Below, piece after piece: positions 1-7,589 of a stretch of 64,000 nucleotides of DNA. This DNA comes from Parvibaculum sp963975745 (lineage in GTDB: Bacteria; Pseudomonadota; Alphaproteobacteria; Parvibaculales; Parvibaculaceae), in assembly GCF_963975745.1 (NCBI RefSeq), contig NZ_CAXBIB010000006.1, positions 1 through 64,000 of the forward strand, in the 5' to 3' direction. A program made the translations under genes and the position numbers. Below the pieces are notes generated by a model. That model made no database searches. It saw only the letters and a list, made by a program, of their open reading frames with translations, and had not been told where the DNA came from. Within the stretch, counting starts at the first letter, position 1. Each line of letters begins with the position of its first letter.

Positions 1-112
1 AAATGTTCAACAGACTCTACTTCCAACTGGATGAAACTTGGGGCTCAGGTCAGACTCAAACGCGTAAAGAGTGCTTAAAAACTCACCTAAATCTTGTCGT
101 CAGTCAATGCTC
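1..112. other. Left-edge sequence without a recognised gene
   Basis: This is the stretch before the stop codon of the first gene on the minus strand. It is less GC-rich than the genes around it, and I see no RNA gene, terminator hairpin or convincing reading frame. A gene from outside the window could end just to the left. Confidence 0.4.
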
Positions 113-1498
113 TCAATCCGCCGATCGGTTGATCGCGGCTTCCTGTGCCAGACGCAGATTGCGGCGCTCGATCAGACCGCGCAGGCGGACCTGGCGTGCC
201 GCTGTCAGCGGATAGGTCCAGGTGAGCCAGAGCGCGGCGAGGAAGAAGACCGAGGGGATCACCGCATAGGAAAAGGCGAGCCACCAGAATTCCTCCGGCC
301 CGTTGACCACGCCGGGCACCGGATTGAATCCGAAAAAGGCGACCACGTTGAGCGAGATGCCGGTGCCGAAAGCGGTGGCGAGCTTGGTGGTCATGCCGGA
401 GATGGCGAAGAAGGTGCCGGCGCGCTTGCCCTTGGAACGCGCGGTATCGACATCGATCACGTCGGCGAGCATGGCCAGCGGCAGGAACTGGAGACCGCCG
501 AAGCAGAGGCCCTTGGCGACGAACATCGCCGTGAAGATCTGCGTCTGGCCCGGCTCGAGGAAGAAGGCGATGGTGGAAAGCGCGGCTGCCGCCGTCATGC
601 AGACGGCGAAGGCCTTGTGCTTGCCCATCCGGCGGCCGAGCCAGAGCCAGCCCGGAATGGCGAGCAGGCCCGCGCCGAAATAATAGAGATAGAGCATGCC
701 GACGCCGGTGACGCCGATATAGTCGCGCATGAAGAAGAGCGAGAGCGCGTTGCGGAAGGCCTCGCCGCCGGTGACGATCAGCACGATGGCCAGCACGCGC
801 ACCATCGGGCCGTTGCGCCCGACATGGCGCAACCCTTCGAGCAGCGGCACCTGGCGGGCGACCTTGACATGGGCCGGTTCGGCGACGCGCCAGCAGACCA
901 GCAGCACGGCCAGCGGCGTCAGGACGATGATCGTCCAGCCCATCGCCGTCAGCACCGGCTTCGGCGTTGCCGGCCCGTCGAGGAAGAAGGGCAGGAGCGC
1001 CGGGATCAGCGCCGCAACCATCAGCCCGACCAGGACATAGAATTCGCGCGAGGCGGTGATGCGGGAACGCTCGTGATAGTCGGGCGACATTTCCGCGCCC
1101 CAGGCGAAATAGGGGATGTAGACCAGCGTCGAGCCGATGAACATGATGCCGAGCCAGGCCAGCAGATAGAGGCTGCCGACCGAGGAAAAGCCGAAAAGAT
1201 GCGGCATGAAGAGGAAGAGCACGCCGATCATCAGGATCGGCAGGCCGAGCAGCATGAAGGGCTTGCGGCGGCCGATGCGGGTGTGGGTGCGGTCGGAGAA
1301 ATAGCCGATCAGCGGATCGGTGACGACGTCGGTGAGGCGGGCCAGCATGATCATGGTGCCGACGGCCGCCAGCGAGACGCCGAGCTCGCCGGCATAGAAG
1401 GGCGGCAGCCAGACCGCCACCGGATAACCGAACATCGCGATCGGCAGGCCGATCGAACCGTGAAGATAGATCGAGGATCGCGACAGCGGCGCGGTCAT
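113..1498 (-). CDS. GPH/MFS-family permease
   Basis: This 461-residue integral membrane protein has about twelve hydrophobic segments. Near residues 55-80 it carries the loop DPLIGYFSDRTHTRIGRRKP, which matches the conserved loop 2-3 of the glycoside-pentoside-hexuronide (melibiose carrier) branch of the MFS. Family members cotransport sugars or related solutes with H+ or Na+, but bacterial homologues in lipid-degrading organisms are often annotated only as MFS transporters, so the substrate is unknown. It has full family length. It stands alone: the next gene upstream (1648-2058) is a separate minus-strand gene about 150 bases away. Confidence 0.85.
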   Translation of the reverse strand: MTAPLSRSSIYLHGSIGLPIAMFGYPVAVWLPPFYAGELGVSLAAVGTMIMLARLTDVVTDPLIGYFSDRTHTRIGRRKPFMLLGLPILMIGVLFLFMPHLFGFSSVGSLYLLAWLGIMFIGSTLVYIPYFAWGAEMSPDYHERSRITASREFYVLVGLMVAALIPALLPFFLDGPATPKPVLTAMGWTIIVLTPLAVLLVCWRVAEPAHVKVARQVPLLEGLRHVGRNGPMVRVLAIVLIVTGGEAFRNALSLFFMRDYIGVTGVGMLYLYYFGAGLLAIPGWLWLGRRMGKHKAFAVCMTAAAALSTIAFFLEPGQTQIFTAMFVAKGLCFGGLQFLPLAMLADVIDVDTARSKGKRAGTFFAISGMTTKLATAFGTGISLNVVAFFGFNPVPGVVNGPEEFWWLAFSYAVIPSVFFLAALWLTWTYPLTAARQVRLRGLIERRNLRLAQEAAINRSAD

Positions 1499-1647
1499 GG
1501 CCCAATTTCCCCCTCAGGCGGCTTTCCCCTTTTTCCGCGGGGACGCCGCCTTGTCGTCGTTTTCTGTTCCGATGGCCCGCGAGTATAGAGACGGCGCCGC
1601 CGCGCCCAAGCGAAATCGGACGCCCGGGCGCGGCGGTGCCGAAACGT

Positions 1648-2058
1648 CTATTTCAGCGCCTCGAGCATTGCCTGCGTCTCGCCGGCCAGCGCCTTCGCCG
1701 CATCGTGATCTTCGGCCGCGATACCGGCCTGCGCCTTTTCGAGGGCTGCCTCGAGCGCGGCCTTCGTCTCCTCGTCCGCGGTGTCGGGGATCGCGCCGTT
1801 GCCGAGTGCCTTGCAGGGATTGACCTCCTTCGGCGCGAAGCCTTCGCCATCGGGCCCGACCAGACAATTGACCGTGTGATGGAGATGGGTGCGGACGCCG
1901 CCAATGTCGCCGGCGCCGGCGGCGAAGCCCGCATGTTGCGCGGCGGCGGCGATTTCCTTGTCCGGCTGGGCGCCGGCCGCCTGAGCGGGGGCCGCCGCCA
2001 GCAGCATCAGCGCCGCCGCGGCGGCCGCGAAACCGGAAGCCTTGCGTGTGTTGCGCAT
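1648..2058 (-). CDS. Small secreted alpha-helical protein of unknown function
   Basis: The 136-residue protein starts at the ATG at 2058, which follows a strong GGAGGAAACG ribosome-binding site. A longer frame is open upstream but has no such site. The N-terminus is basic and then strongly alanine/leucine-rich, ending in AQA, so a Sec signal peptide cleaved near residue 25 is likely. The mature part has two histidine-containing helices (HHTVNC around residue 63) and a C-terminal EAALEKAQAG helix. Its two cysteines could form a disulphide. I do not recognise a named function. It may be a periplasmic helical-bundle protein. Confidence 0.7.
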   Translation of the reverse strand: MRNTRKASGFAAAAAALMLLAAAPAQAAGAQPDKEIAAAAQHAGFAAGAGDIGGVRTHLHHTVNCLVGPDGEGFAPKEVNPCKALGNGAIPDTADEETKAALEAALEKAQAGIAAEDHDAAKALAGETQAMLEALK

Positions 2059-2131
2059 CGTTTCCTCCTGCTTGTCTGCGGAAGCCCCAGCAGAACATTT
2101 CACCGGCGCGGCGGGCAACCGGAAATCGCGT

Positions 2132-3076
2132 TCAGAAGCGGAATGTCAGCTTGTCGATCTCCTCGCGTTCCTCGGCCGTCATTTCCCATGCACCGGCGGC
2201 GACATTCTGTTCGACCTGTTCGGGCCTGGTCGCACCGGCGATGACGCTGGCGACATGGGGCTGCGATGCGAGCCAGCCGATGGCGGCGTCGAGCGTCGAC
2301 TTGCCGCGCGCTTCGGCAAAACCCGTCACCTTTTCGACGATGTCGAAATTGGCGTCGGTCAGGAGGTTCTTGCCCATGGCGGCGGCGACCGTCAGGCGGC
2401 CGTCTTCCGGGCCGTTGCCGCCGCGGCGGTACTTGCCGGTCAGCATGCCGCTGGCCAGCGGGAAATAGGGAAGGATGCCGGCGCCGTATTTCTGCGCGGC
2501 GGGAACGAGTTCCAGTTCGATCTTGCGGTCGAGCAGATTGTAGTGGTTCTGGGCGCTGATGAAGGGCGCAAGACCCGCATCGCGCGCGAGGTAATGCGCC
2601 TCGACCAGCTGCCAGCCGGCGAAATTGGAACAGCCGATGTAGCGCACCTTGCCCGCGCGCACCAGATCGTCGAGCGCCGAGAGCGTTTCCTCGATCGGCG
2701 TGCCGGGGTCGGGGAAATGGAGCTGGTAGAGGTCGATATAATCCGTGTTCAGACGTTTCAGGCTCGCCTCGACCGCCTGCAGGATGTAGCGGCGCGACGC
2801 CCCCTTCATGTATTCGCCGTCCTCCATCGCCAGGCCGAACTTGGTCGCCAGCACGATGTCCTTGCGCCGCGCGCCCAGGGCATGGCCCAGCATCCGCTCC
2901 GAGCCGCCCTTGTTGCCGTAGACATCGGCCGTGTCGAACAGGGTGATGCCGAGGTCGAGCGCCTTGTGGACGACGGTGTCGGTCGCGGCCTGATCGATCT
3001 TCATGCCGAAATTGTTGCAGCCGAGGCCGACGACCGAAACTTTCAGGCCCGAATTTCCAAGGGTCTTGAAGCGCAT
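2132..3076 (-). CDS. Aldo/keto reductase
   Basis: This is a 314-residue NADPH-dependent aldo/keto reductase of TIM-barrel fold and normal family length. The expected catalytic tetrad is visible: Asp48 and Tyr53 in FDTADVYG, Lys79 in ATKF and a His in YQLHFPDP near residue 120. The start at 3076 was chosen because TGCCGGAGGATGCC gives a good ribosome-binding site and the family begins MRFKTLG. The longer frame to 3298 would run through the divergent promoter. It is transcribed away from the flavin oxidoreductase at 3279, with a perfect palindrome between them. The substrate cannot be read from the sequence. Confidence 0.9.
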   Translation of the reverse strand: MRFKTLGNSGLKVSVVGLGCNNFGMKIDQAATDTVVHKALDLGITLFDTADVYGNKGGSERMLGHALGARRKDIVLATKFGLAMEDGEYMKGASRRYILQAVEASLKRLNTDYIDLYQLHFPDPGTPIEETLSALDDLVRAGKVRYIGCSNFAGWQLVEAHYLARDAGLAPFISAQNHYNLLDRKIELELVPAAQKYGAGILPYFPLASGMLTGKYRRGGNGPEDGRLTVAAAMGKNLLTDANFDIVEKVTGFAEARGKSTLDAAIGWLASQPHVASVIAGATRPEQVEQNVAAGAWEMTAEEREEIDKLTFRF

Positions 3077-3278
3077 GGCATCCTCCGGCATTTGCGTTCG
3101 GGTCACGATAGGGCGTTGCGCGGCGGCGCGACAGGGTGCGCCCTTGGCGCACCGTAACGTTTGCGTGAGACCGCCGAACTGGCTAGACTCCCGGCCTAGG
3201 GTGATCACCCTAAAACTTGTCGAGGGCCGGGCGGCCTCCCGAGGCGCGCCGAAAAGAGCCCCTTCCGGGAGGACCGAA
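3077..3278. promoter_or_regulatory. Divergent promoter region between aldo/keto reductase and flavin oxidoreductase
   Basis: This roughly 200-base intergenic region separates two divergently transcribed oxidoreductase genes and must hold both promoters. It contains a 16-base perfect palindrome at 3197-3212, listed separately. I do not assign -35 and -10 boxes with confidence. Confidence 0.6.
3197..3212. promoter_or_regulatory. Perfect 16-bp palindrome, probable operator
   Basis: TAGGGTGATCACCCTA equals its own reverse complement over all 16 bases. It lies about 66 bases upstream of the flavin oxidoreductase start and 120 bases from the reductase start. A two-fold symmetric site in a divergent promoter is what a dimeric GntR- or TetR-type repressor would bind. 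No such regulator gene is adjacent, so the protein partner is unknown. Confidence 0.6.
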
Positions 3279-4544
3279 ATGAAATTCACCTGGTTCAATC
3301 TGATGCCGTGGCCCTATCTGCCGGACGATTTCCGGGAGAAGCATCGTTCGGTCTGGGTCGATATCGACTCGCGCCTGTTCGATCCGGCAAAAGCCCATGA
3401 GGTCTACAATTCCTACATGGACATGCTCGAATATGCGGGCGGGCTGGGCTTCGACGGCATCGGCGTCAACGAGCATCACCAGAACGGCTACGGCATCATG
3501 CCCTCGCCCAACATCATCGCGGCGGGGCTGGCGCGGCGGACCAAGGATGTCGGCCTGGTCGTGCTCGGCAATTCGATCGCGCTCTACAATCCGCCGGTGC
3601 GGGTCGCCGAGGAATTCGCGATGCTCGACTGCATTTCGGGCGGGCGCCTCGTCGCCGGTTTCCCGGTCGGCACCTCGATGGATACCAATTACTGCTACGG
3701 GCAGATTCCGGCGCTGACGCGCGAGAAATACCAGGAGGCACATGACCTGATCCGCCGCGCCTGGTCCGATCCCGATCCCTTCGCCTTCAACGGGCGCTAC
3801 AACAAGCTCCGCCACGTCAATATCTGGCCGCGGCCGATCCAGGATCCGCCGCCGATCCATATTCCGGGCGGCGGCTCGGTGGAGACCTATGATTTCTGCA
3901 TCGACAACACCTATTCCTATTCCTACCTCTCCTTCTCCGGCTATATCCGGGCCAAGGCGCTGATGCAGGGCTATTGGGACCGCGTCGCCCAGCGCAACGC
4001 GCCCGACGAGAGCCCCTATCGCGCCGGCTTCGCGCAGACGATCTGCGTCGCCGACACCGACGAAGAGGCCGAACGACTCTACTCGGAGCATGTCAGCTAT
4101 TTCTACAATCGCTGCCTGCATGTCTATGGCGGCTTTGCCGACGCGCCGGGCTATCGCACCATCAAGACGATCCAGACCGGGGCCTTGTCGCAATATGCGC
4201 CGCCGATCGGCGGCTACGGGCATCTCACCTGGAAGGACCTGACCGAACAGGGCCATGTGATCGCCGGCAGCCCGGAAACGGTTCGCCAGCGCATGGAGGA
4301 ACTGATCAAGGGGCTCAATGTCGGCAACATCTTCTGCCTGCTGCATGTCGGCAACATGCCGATGGACAAGTGCATGCATTCGACGCGGCTCTTCGCCGAA
4401 AAGGTGATGCCGCATCTGCGCGACATCTTCCCCGACTACAAGGACGACAACCGCTTCTGGTGCAAGCCGCTGGCGAAACAGGCGGCGCCCGGCAGCCTGC
4501 CGGCCGAAAGGGAAGTGGCCGCGATGGTGGGAGGCAAGGACTGA
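3279..4544 (+). CDS. LLM-class flavin-dependent oxidoreductase (luciferase-like)
   Basis: This 421-residue protein is of the bacterial luciferase-like superfamily, which uses reduced FMN or F420 with oxygen for monooxygenation or related redox reactions. The N-terminus, the GVNEHHQNGYG motif near residue 70, and the later GFPVGTSMDTNY and IHIPGGGS segments are typical of the group. The ATG at 3279 follows GGGAGGACCGAA. The gene overlaps the following hydrolase by one base (TGATG), so the two are translationally coupled and probably act in one pathway. The substrate is unknown; homologues next to hydrolases often act on cyclic ketones, amines or aromatics. Confidence 0.88.
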   Translation: MKFTWFNLMPWPYLPDDFREKHRSVWVDIDSRLFDPAKAHEVYNSYMDMLEYAGGLGFDGIGVNEHHQNGYGIMPSPNIIAAGLARRTKDVGLVVLGNSIALYNPPVRVAEEFAMLDCISGGRLVAGFPVGTSMDTNYCYGQIPALTREKYQEAHDLIRRAWSDPDPFAFNGRYNKLRHVNIWPRPIQDPPPIHIPGGGSVETYDFCIDNTYSYSYLSFSGYIRAKALMQGYWDRVAQRNAPDESPYRAGFAQTICVADTDEEAERLYSEHVSYFYNRCLHVYGGFADAPGYRTIKTIQTGALSQYAPPIGGYGHLTWKDLTEQGHVIAGSPETVRQRMEELIKGLNVGNIFCLLHVGNMPMDKCMHSTRLFAEKVMPHLRDIFPDYKDDNRFWCKPLAKQAAPGSLPAEREVAAMVGGKD

Positions 4545-5320
4545 TGGAAACGAAAACGATCAAGACCCACCACGTTCCGGTCCGCTGTTTCGAGGGCGGA
4601 AAGGGCGAACCGCTGGTGTTCCTGCATGGCGCCGGCGGCGTCACGGCCGAAGACCCGCTGCTGGCGAAGCTGGCCGAAACGCATCACGTGTTCGCGCCGC
4701 TGCTGCCGGGCTATGGCGACTCGGAAGAATGCAGCGAACTTCGCGAGATGCTCGACATCACGCTGCACACATGGGACGTCGTCCAGGCGCTGGGGCTGAA
4801 GGACCCGATCCTGGTCGGGCATTCGATGGGCGGCATGATTGCCGCCGAGATGGCCGCCATCGCGCCCAACGATGTCAGCCGCCTCGGCCTGATCTGTCCG
4901 GCGGGGCTCTGGCTCGACGATCATCCGATCCCCGATATCTTCGCGATGCTGCCTTACGAGCTGCCGGCGGTTCTGTTCCACGATGTCGAGGCCGGCACTG
5001 CGCTGATGACGGCGGGCGTCGCGCTCGACGATCCGGAATGGCTGAAGGGTTTTCTGGTTCAGAATGCGCGGCAGATGGGGATGGCGGGCAAGATCCTCTT
5101 CCCGATCCCCGATCGCGGGCTTTCGCAACGGCTTTATCGCCTCAAGGCAAAGACGCTGCTGATCTGGGGCGACAGCGACCGGTTGATCCCGCCGGCTTAC
5201 GCTCATGCCTGGAAGAAGGCGATTGCCGGCGCCGAACTCGTCTCGATCCCCGAAGCGGGGCATCTGGTGACGATGGAAAAGCCGGATCATGTCGCCAGGG
5301 CATTGGCGAAGCTCGGCTGA
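4544..5320 (+). CDS. Alpha/beta hydrolase
   Basis: This 258-residue hydrolase has an oxyanion-hole motif FLHGAGG (residues 26-32), a nucleophile elbow GHSMGG with Ser94, an acidic residue in WGDSDRLIPP near residue 209 and the final histidine in EAGHLVTMEKP. Length and motif order fit carboxylic-ester or meta-cleavage-product hydrolases. It overlaps the flavin oxidoreductase stop codon and so belongs to the same operon. Together they suggest oxidation followed by hydrolysis, as in Baeyer-Villiger-type degradation, although that pairing is inference. Confidence 0.88.
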   Translation: METKTIKTHHVPVRCFEGGKGEPLVFLHGAGGVTAEDPLLAKLAETHHVFAPLLPGYGDSEECSELREMLDITLHTWDVVQALGLKDPILVGHSMGGMIAAEMAAIAPNDVSRLGLICPAGLWLDDHPIPDIFAMLPYELPAVLFHDVEAGTALMTAGVALDDPEWLKGFLVQNARQMGMAGKILFPIPDRGLSQRLYRLKAKTLLIWGDSDRLIPPAYAHAWKKAIAGAELVSIPEAGHLVTMEKPDHVARALAKLG

Positions 5321-5334
5321 CATACGAAATCGGC

Positions 5335-5353
5335 GTCCAATAACAAGAAACAG
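5335..5353 (+). promoter_or_regulatory. Element shared with the 9.2-kb acyl-CoA synthetase promoter
   Basis: GTCCAATAACAAGAAACAG lies 115 bases upstream of the acyl-CoA dehydrogenase start. The same element with one A fewer occurs on the minus strand at 9221-9238, upstream of the acyl-CoA synthetase gene. Two copies ahead of two fatty-acid-type genes suggest a shared promoter or regulator site. Confidence 0.5.
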
Positions 5354-5367
5354 ACGCGGATAGGAGC

Positions 5368-5399
5368 GAAGGGCCATTCCCGCAAGGGCGTGGCCCTTC
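5368..5399 (+). terminator. Candidate hairpin terminator after the hydrolase
   Basis: Nine-base arms GAAGGGCCA (5368-5376) and TGGCCCTTC (5391-5399) pair perfectly around a 14-base loop, 48 bases after the hydrolase stop. There is only a short pyrimidine run behind it, so termination strength is uncertain. It lies downstream of the shared 5335 element, so it would also sit in the acyl-CoA dehydrogenase leader if transcription begins there. Confidence 0.45.
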
Positions 5400-5468
5400 T
5401 GCCTTGGCGGCTGGCGCGCCGGCCCCGCTTCGCTCTATCCTGTTCCGAAAACGCCGGGGAGGACGACG

Positions 5469-6668
5469 ATGGAACTCGCGCTCAGGAAAGACGACGAAGC
5501 GTTTCGCGATACGGTGCGGAAATTCCTCGAGGAGAAGCTGCCGCGCGAGATCGCCGAAGCGAAATCGGTCGGCGTCTCGGTCGAGAAGCCGTTGCTGAAG
5601 AAATGGCATCGCACGCTTTACGAACAGGGCTGGGTGGCGCCGGCCTGGCCGAAGGAACATGGCGGCACCGGCTGGACCGCGACGCAGCGCCACATCTTCA
5701 ACGAAGAGACGGCGCGGGCCAATGCGCCGCGGCTGATGCCGTTCGGTCTCGGCATGGTGGGGCCGGTCATCTACACGTTCGGCAACGATGCGCAGAAGGC
5801 GCGGCATCTGCCCGGCATCCTGACCGGCGACATCTGGCGGTGCCAGGGCTATTCGGAACCGGGTGCCGGCTCCGATCTTGCCGCGCTGAAGACGCGCGCG
5901 GTGCGCGACGGCGACGACTACATCGTCAACGGGCAGAAGATCTGGACCTCCTATGCGCATGAGGCCGACTGGATCTTCTGCCTGGTGCGCACCGACGACA
6001 CGTCGAAGCCGCAGGAGGGCATCTCCTTCCTGCTGATCGACATGAAGACGCCCGGCGTTACCGTGCGCCCGCTCGTCTCGATCGACGAGCTGCATCATCT
6101 CAACGAAGTCTTTTTCGAGGATGTGCGTGTACCGATTGCCAATCGCATCGGCGAGGAAAACAAGGGCTGGACCTATGCCAAGTTCCTGCTGACACATGAA
6201 CGGACCGGCATTGCCGGCGTGCCGGAATCGAAGAAGGCGGTCGAGCGGCTGCACCGGATTTCGGAAGCGACGCAGGGCAGCGACGGACGACGGCTGGCCG
6301 ACGATCCCGCGTTCCGCCGCAAGCTGGCCGAAATCGAGATCGATCTGGCCGGGCTCGAGATCACCAATGCGCGGATTCTGGCCGATGCGGCAGCCGGCCG
6401 CCAGGTCGGCGAACGCTCCTCGATCCTGAAGATCGCCGGCACCGACATCCAGCAGGCGCTGCAGACACTGGCGGTCGAGGCCATCGGTTATTACACGCTG
6501 CCCTCGCAGCGCGAGCGCCTCGAAGGGCGGCCCAACGCGCCGCTTGTCGGGCCCGATCATGCCGAGACCGTCTTTGCCAATTACGGTTTCGGTCGCGCCG
6601 CCACGATCTATGGCGGCTCGAACGAAATCCAGCGCAACGTGCTGGCGAAGGCCGTGCTGGGGCTCTAG
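5469..6668 (+). CDS. Acyl-CoA dehydrogenase
   Basis: This 399-residue FAD-dependent dehydrogenase catalyses alpha,beta-desaturation of an acyl-CoA thioester. The FAD/substrate signature YSEPGAGSDLAAL is near residues 130-142, followed by the second signature GQKIWTSYAHEADW. The C-terminal motif IYGGSNEIQRN has Gly where medium-chain enzymes carry the catalytic Glu of IYEGT, so the base must lie elsewhere, as it does in several other branches. The start follows GGGGAGGACGACG. The gene converges on the SDR at 6665, overlapping it by four bases. The substrate chain or ring is unknown. Confidence 0.92.
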   Translation: MELALRKDDEAFRDTVRKFLEEKLPREIAEAKSVGVSVEKPLLKKWHRTLYEQGWVAPAWPKEHGGTGWTATQRHIFNEETARANAPRLMPFGLGMVGPVIYTFGNDAQKARHLPGILTGDIWRCQGYSEPGAGSDLAALKTRAVRDGDDYIVNGQKIWTSYAHEADWIFCLVRTDDTSKPQEGISFLLIDMKTPGVTVRPLVSIDELHHLNEVFFEDVRVPIANRIGEENKGWTYAKFLLTHERTGIAGVPESKKAVERLHRISEATQGSDGRRLADDPAFRRKLAEIEIDLAGLEITNARILADAAAGRQVGERSSILKIAGTDIQQALQTLAVEAIGYYTLPSQRERLEGRPNAPLVGPDHAETVFANYGFGRAATIYGGSNEIQRNVLAKAVLGL

Positions 6669-7567
6669 CCCTCGCCCATCTTCTGGTCCGCTCGGCGCTC
6701 GGCCAGCATCTTCCTGACGATGGGGCCGAGCGTTGCGGGATCGAAGCGGGCATCCTGTTCGACCGCGGGCCCGCGATGCCAGCCTTCATAGACGCAGAGG
6801 CGGCCGCGCATCGATTCAAACACCTGGCCCGTCACCTCGCGTGCTTCGGCCGAGCCCAGCCAGACGACGATGGGGGCGACGTTCGAGGGGTCGCGCGGGT
6901 TCCATTTGCCGGGCTTCAGCTCTTCCGGCGGCCCGAGGTCTTCGGTCAGCCGCGTCAGCGCGCCGGGCGAGATCGCGTTGACCGTGATGCCGTAGCGGAT
7001 CAGTTCCTTGGCCGCGATCAGCGACAGGGAGGCAATGCCGGCTTTCGCCGCGCCATAGTTGGTCTGCCCCGGATTGCAGAAAAGCCCCGACACCGATGTC
7101 GTGTTGATGATGCGCGCATCGTTCTGCTCGCCGGCCTTGGCGCGCTCGCGCCAATAACCGACCGCATGGCGCATCGGGCAGAAGGTGCCACGCAGATGCA
7201 CCTTGATGACCGCGTCCCACTCGTCGATCGTCATGTTGAAGATCATGCGGTCGCGCAGGATGCCGGCATTGTTGACCAGCACGTCGAGCGTGCCGTAAGT
7301 CGAGATCGCCTGGTCGATCATGCGTCTGGCGCCGTCCCAGTCGGAGACGTCGTCGCCATTGGCCACCGCCTCGCCGCCCATCGCCTTTATTTCGTCGGCG
7401 ACATCCTGCGCCGGTCCGGCCGAGCGGCCTTCGCCGTCGCGCGCACCGCCGAGATCGTTGACCACCACCTTGGCGCCCTGCCGCGCATATTCGAGGCAGT
7501 ATTCTCGACCCAGCCCGCGCGCGCCGCCGGTGACGATCACCACGCGGCCTTCGCAAATGCCCGCCAT
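6665..7567 (-). CDS. Short-chain dehydrogenase/reductase
   Basis: This 300-residue SDR has the NAD(P)-binding motif TGGARGLG at residues 13-20, NNAG near residue 91, a catalytic Ser in NTTSVSG and the YxxxK dyad in NYGAAKAG. The longer insert ARDGEGRSAGPAQD after the second strand resembles the (3R)-hydroxyacyl-CoA dehydrogenase branch seen in multifunctional enzyme type 2 and in actinobacterial steroid and lipid catabolism genes. It lies 22 bases downstream of the acyl-CoA synthetase on the same strand, so the two are probably one operon acting on a CoA-linked substrate. Confidence 0.9.
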   Translation of the reverse strand: MAGICEGRVVIVTGGARGLGREYCLEYARQGAKVVVNDLGGARDGEGRSAGPAQDVADEIKAMGGEAVANGDDVSDWDGARRMIDQAISTYGTLDVLVNNAGILRDRMIFNMTIDEWDAVIKVHLRGTFCPMRHAVGYWRERAKAGEQNDARIINTTSVSGLFCNPGQTNYGAAKAGIASLSLIAAKELIRYGITVNAISPGALTRLTEDLGPPEELKPGKWNPRDPSNVAPIVVWLGSAEAREVTGQVFESMRGRLCVYEGWHRGPAVEQDARFDPATLGPIVRKMLAERRADQKMGEG

Positions 7568-7589
7568 GTTCTTCTCCCCTTTTTCGTTT

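Noticed and set aside
71..1588. Open frame of 505 codons on the plus strand over the permease gene
   Set aside because: Hydrophilic, repetitive Arg/Glu/His translation typical of antisense frames in high-GC DNA; the minus strand encodes an MFS protein with conserved motifs.
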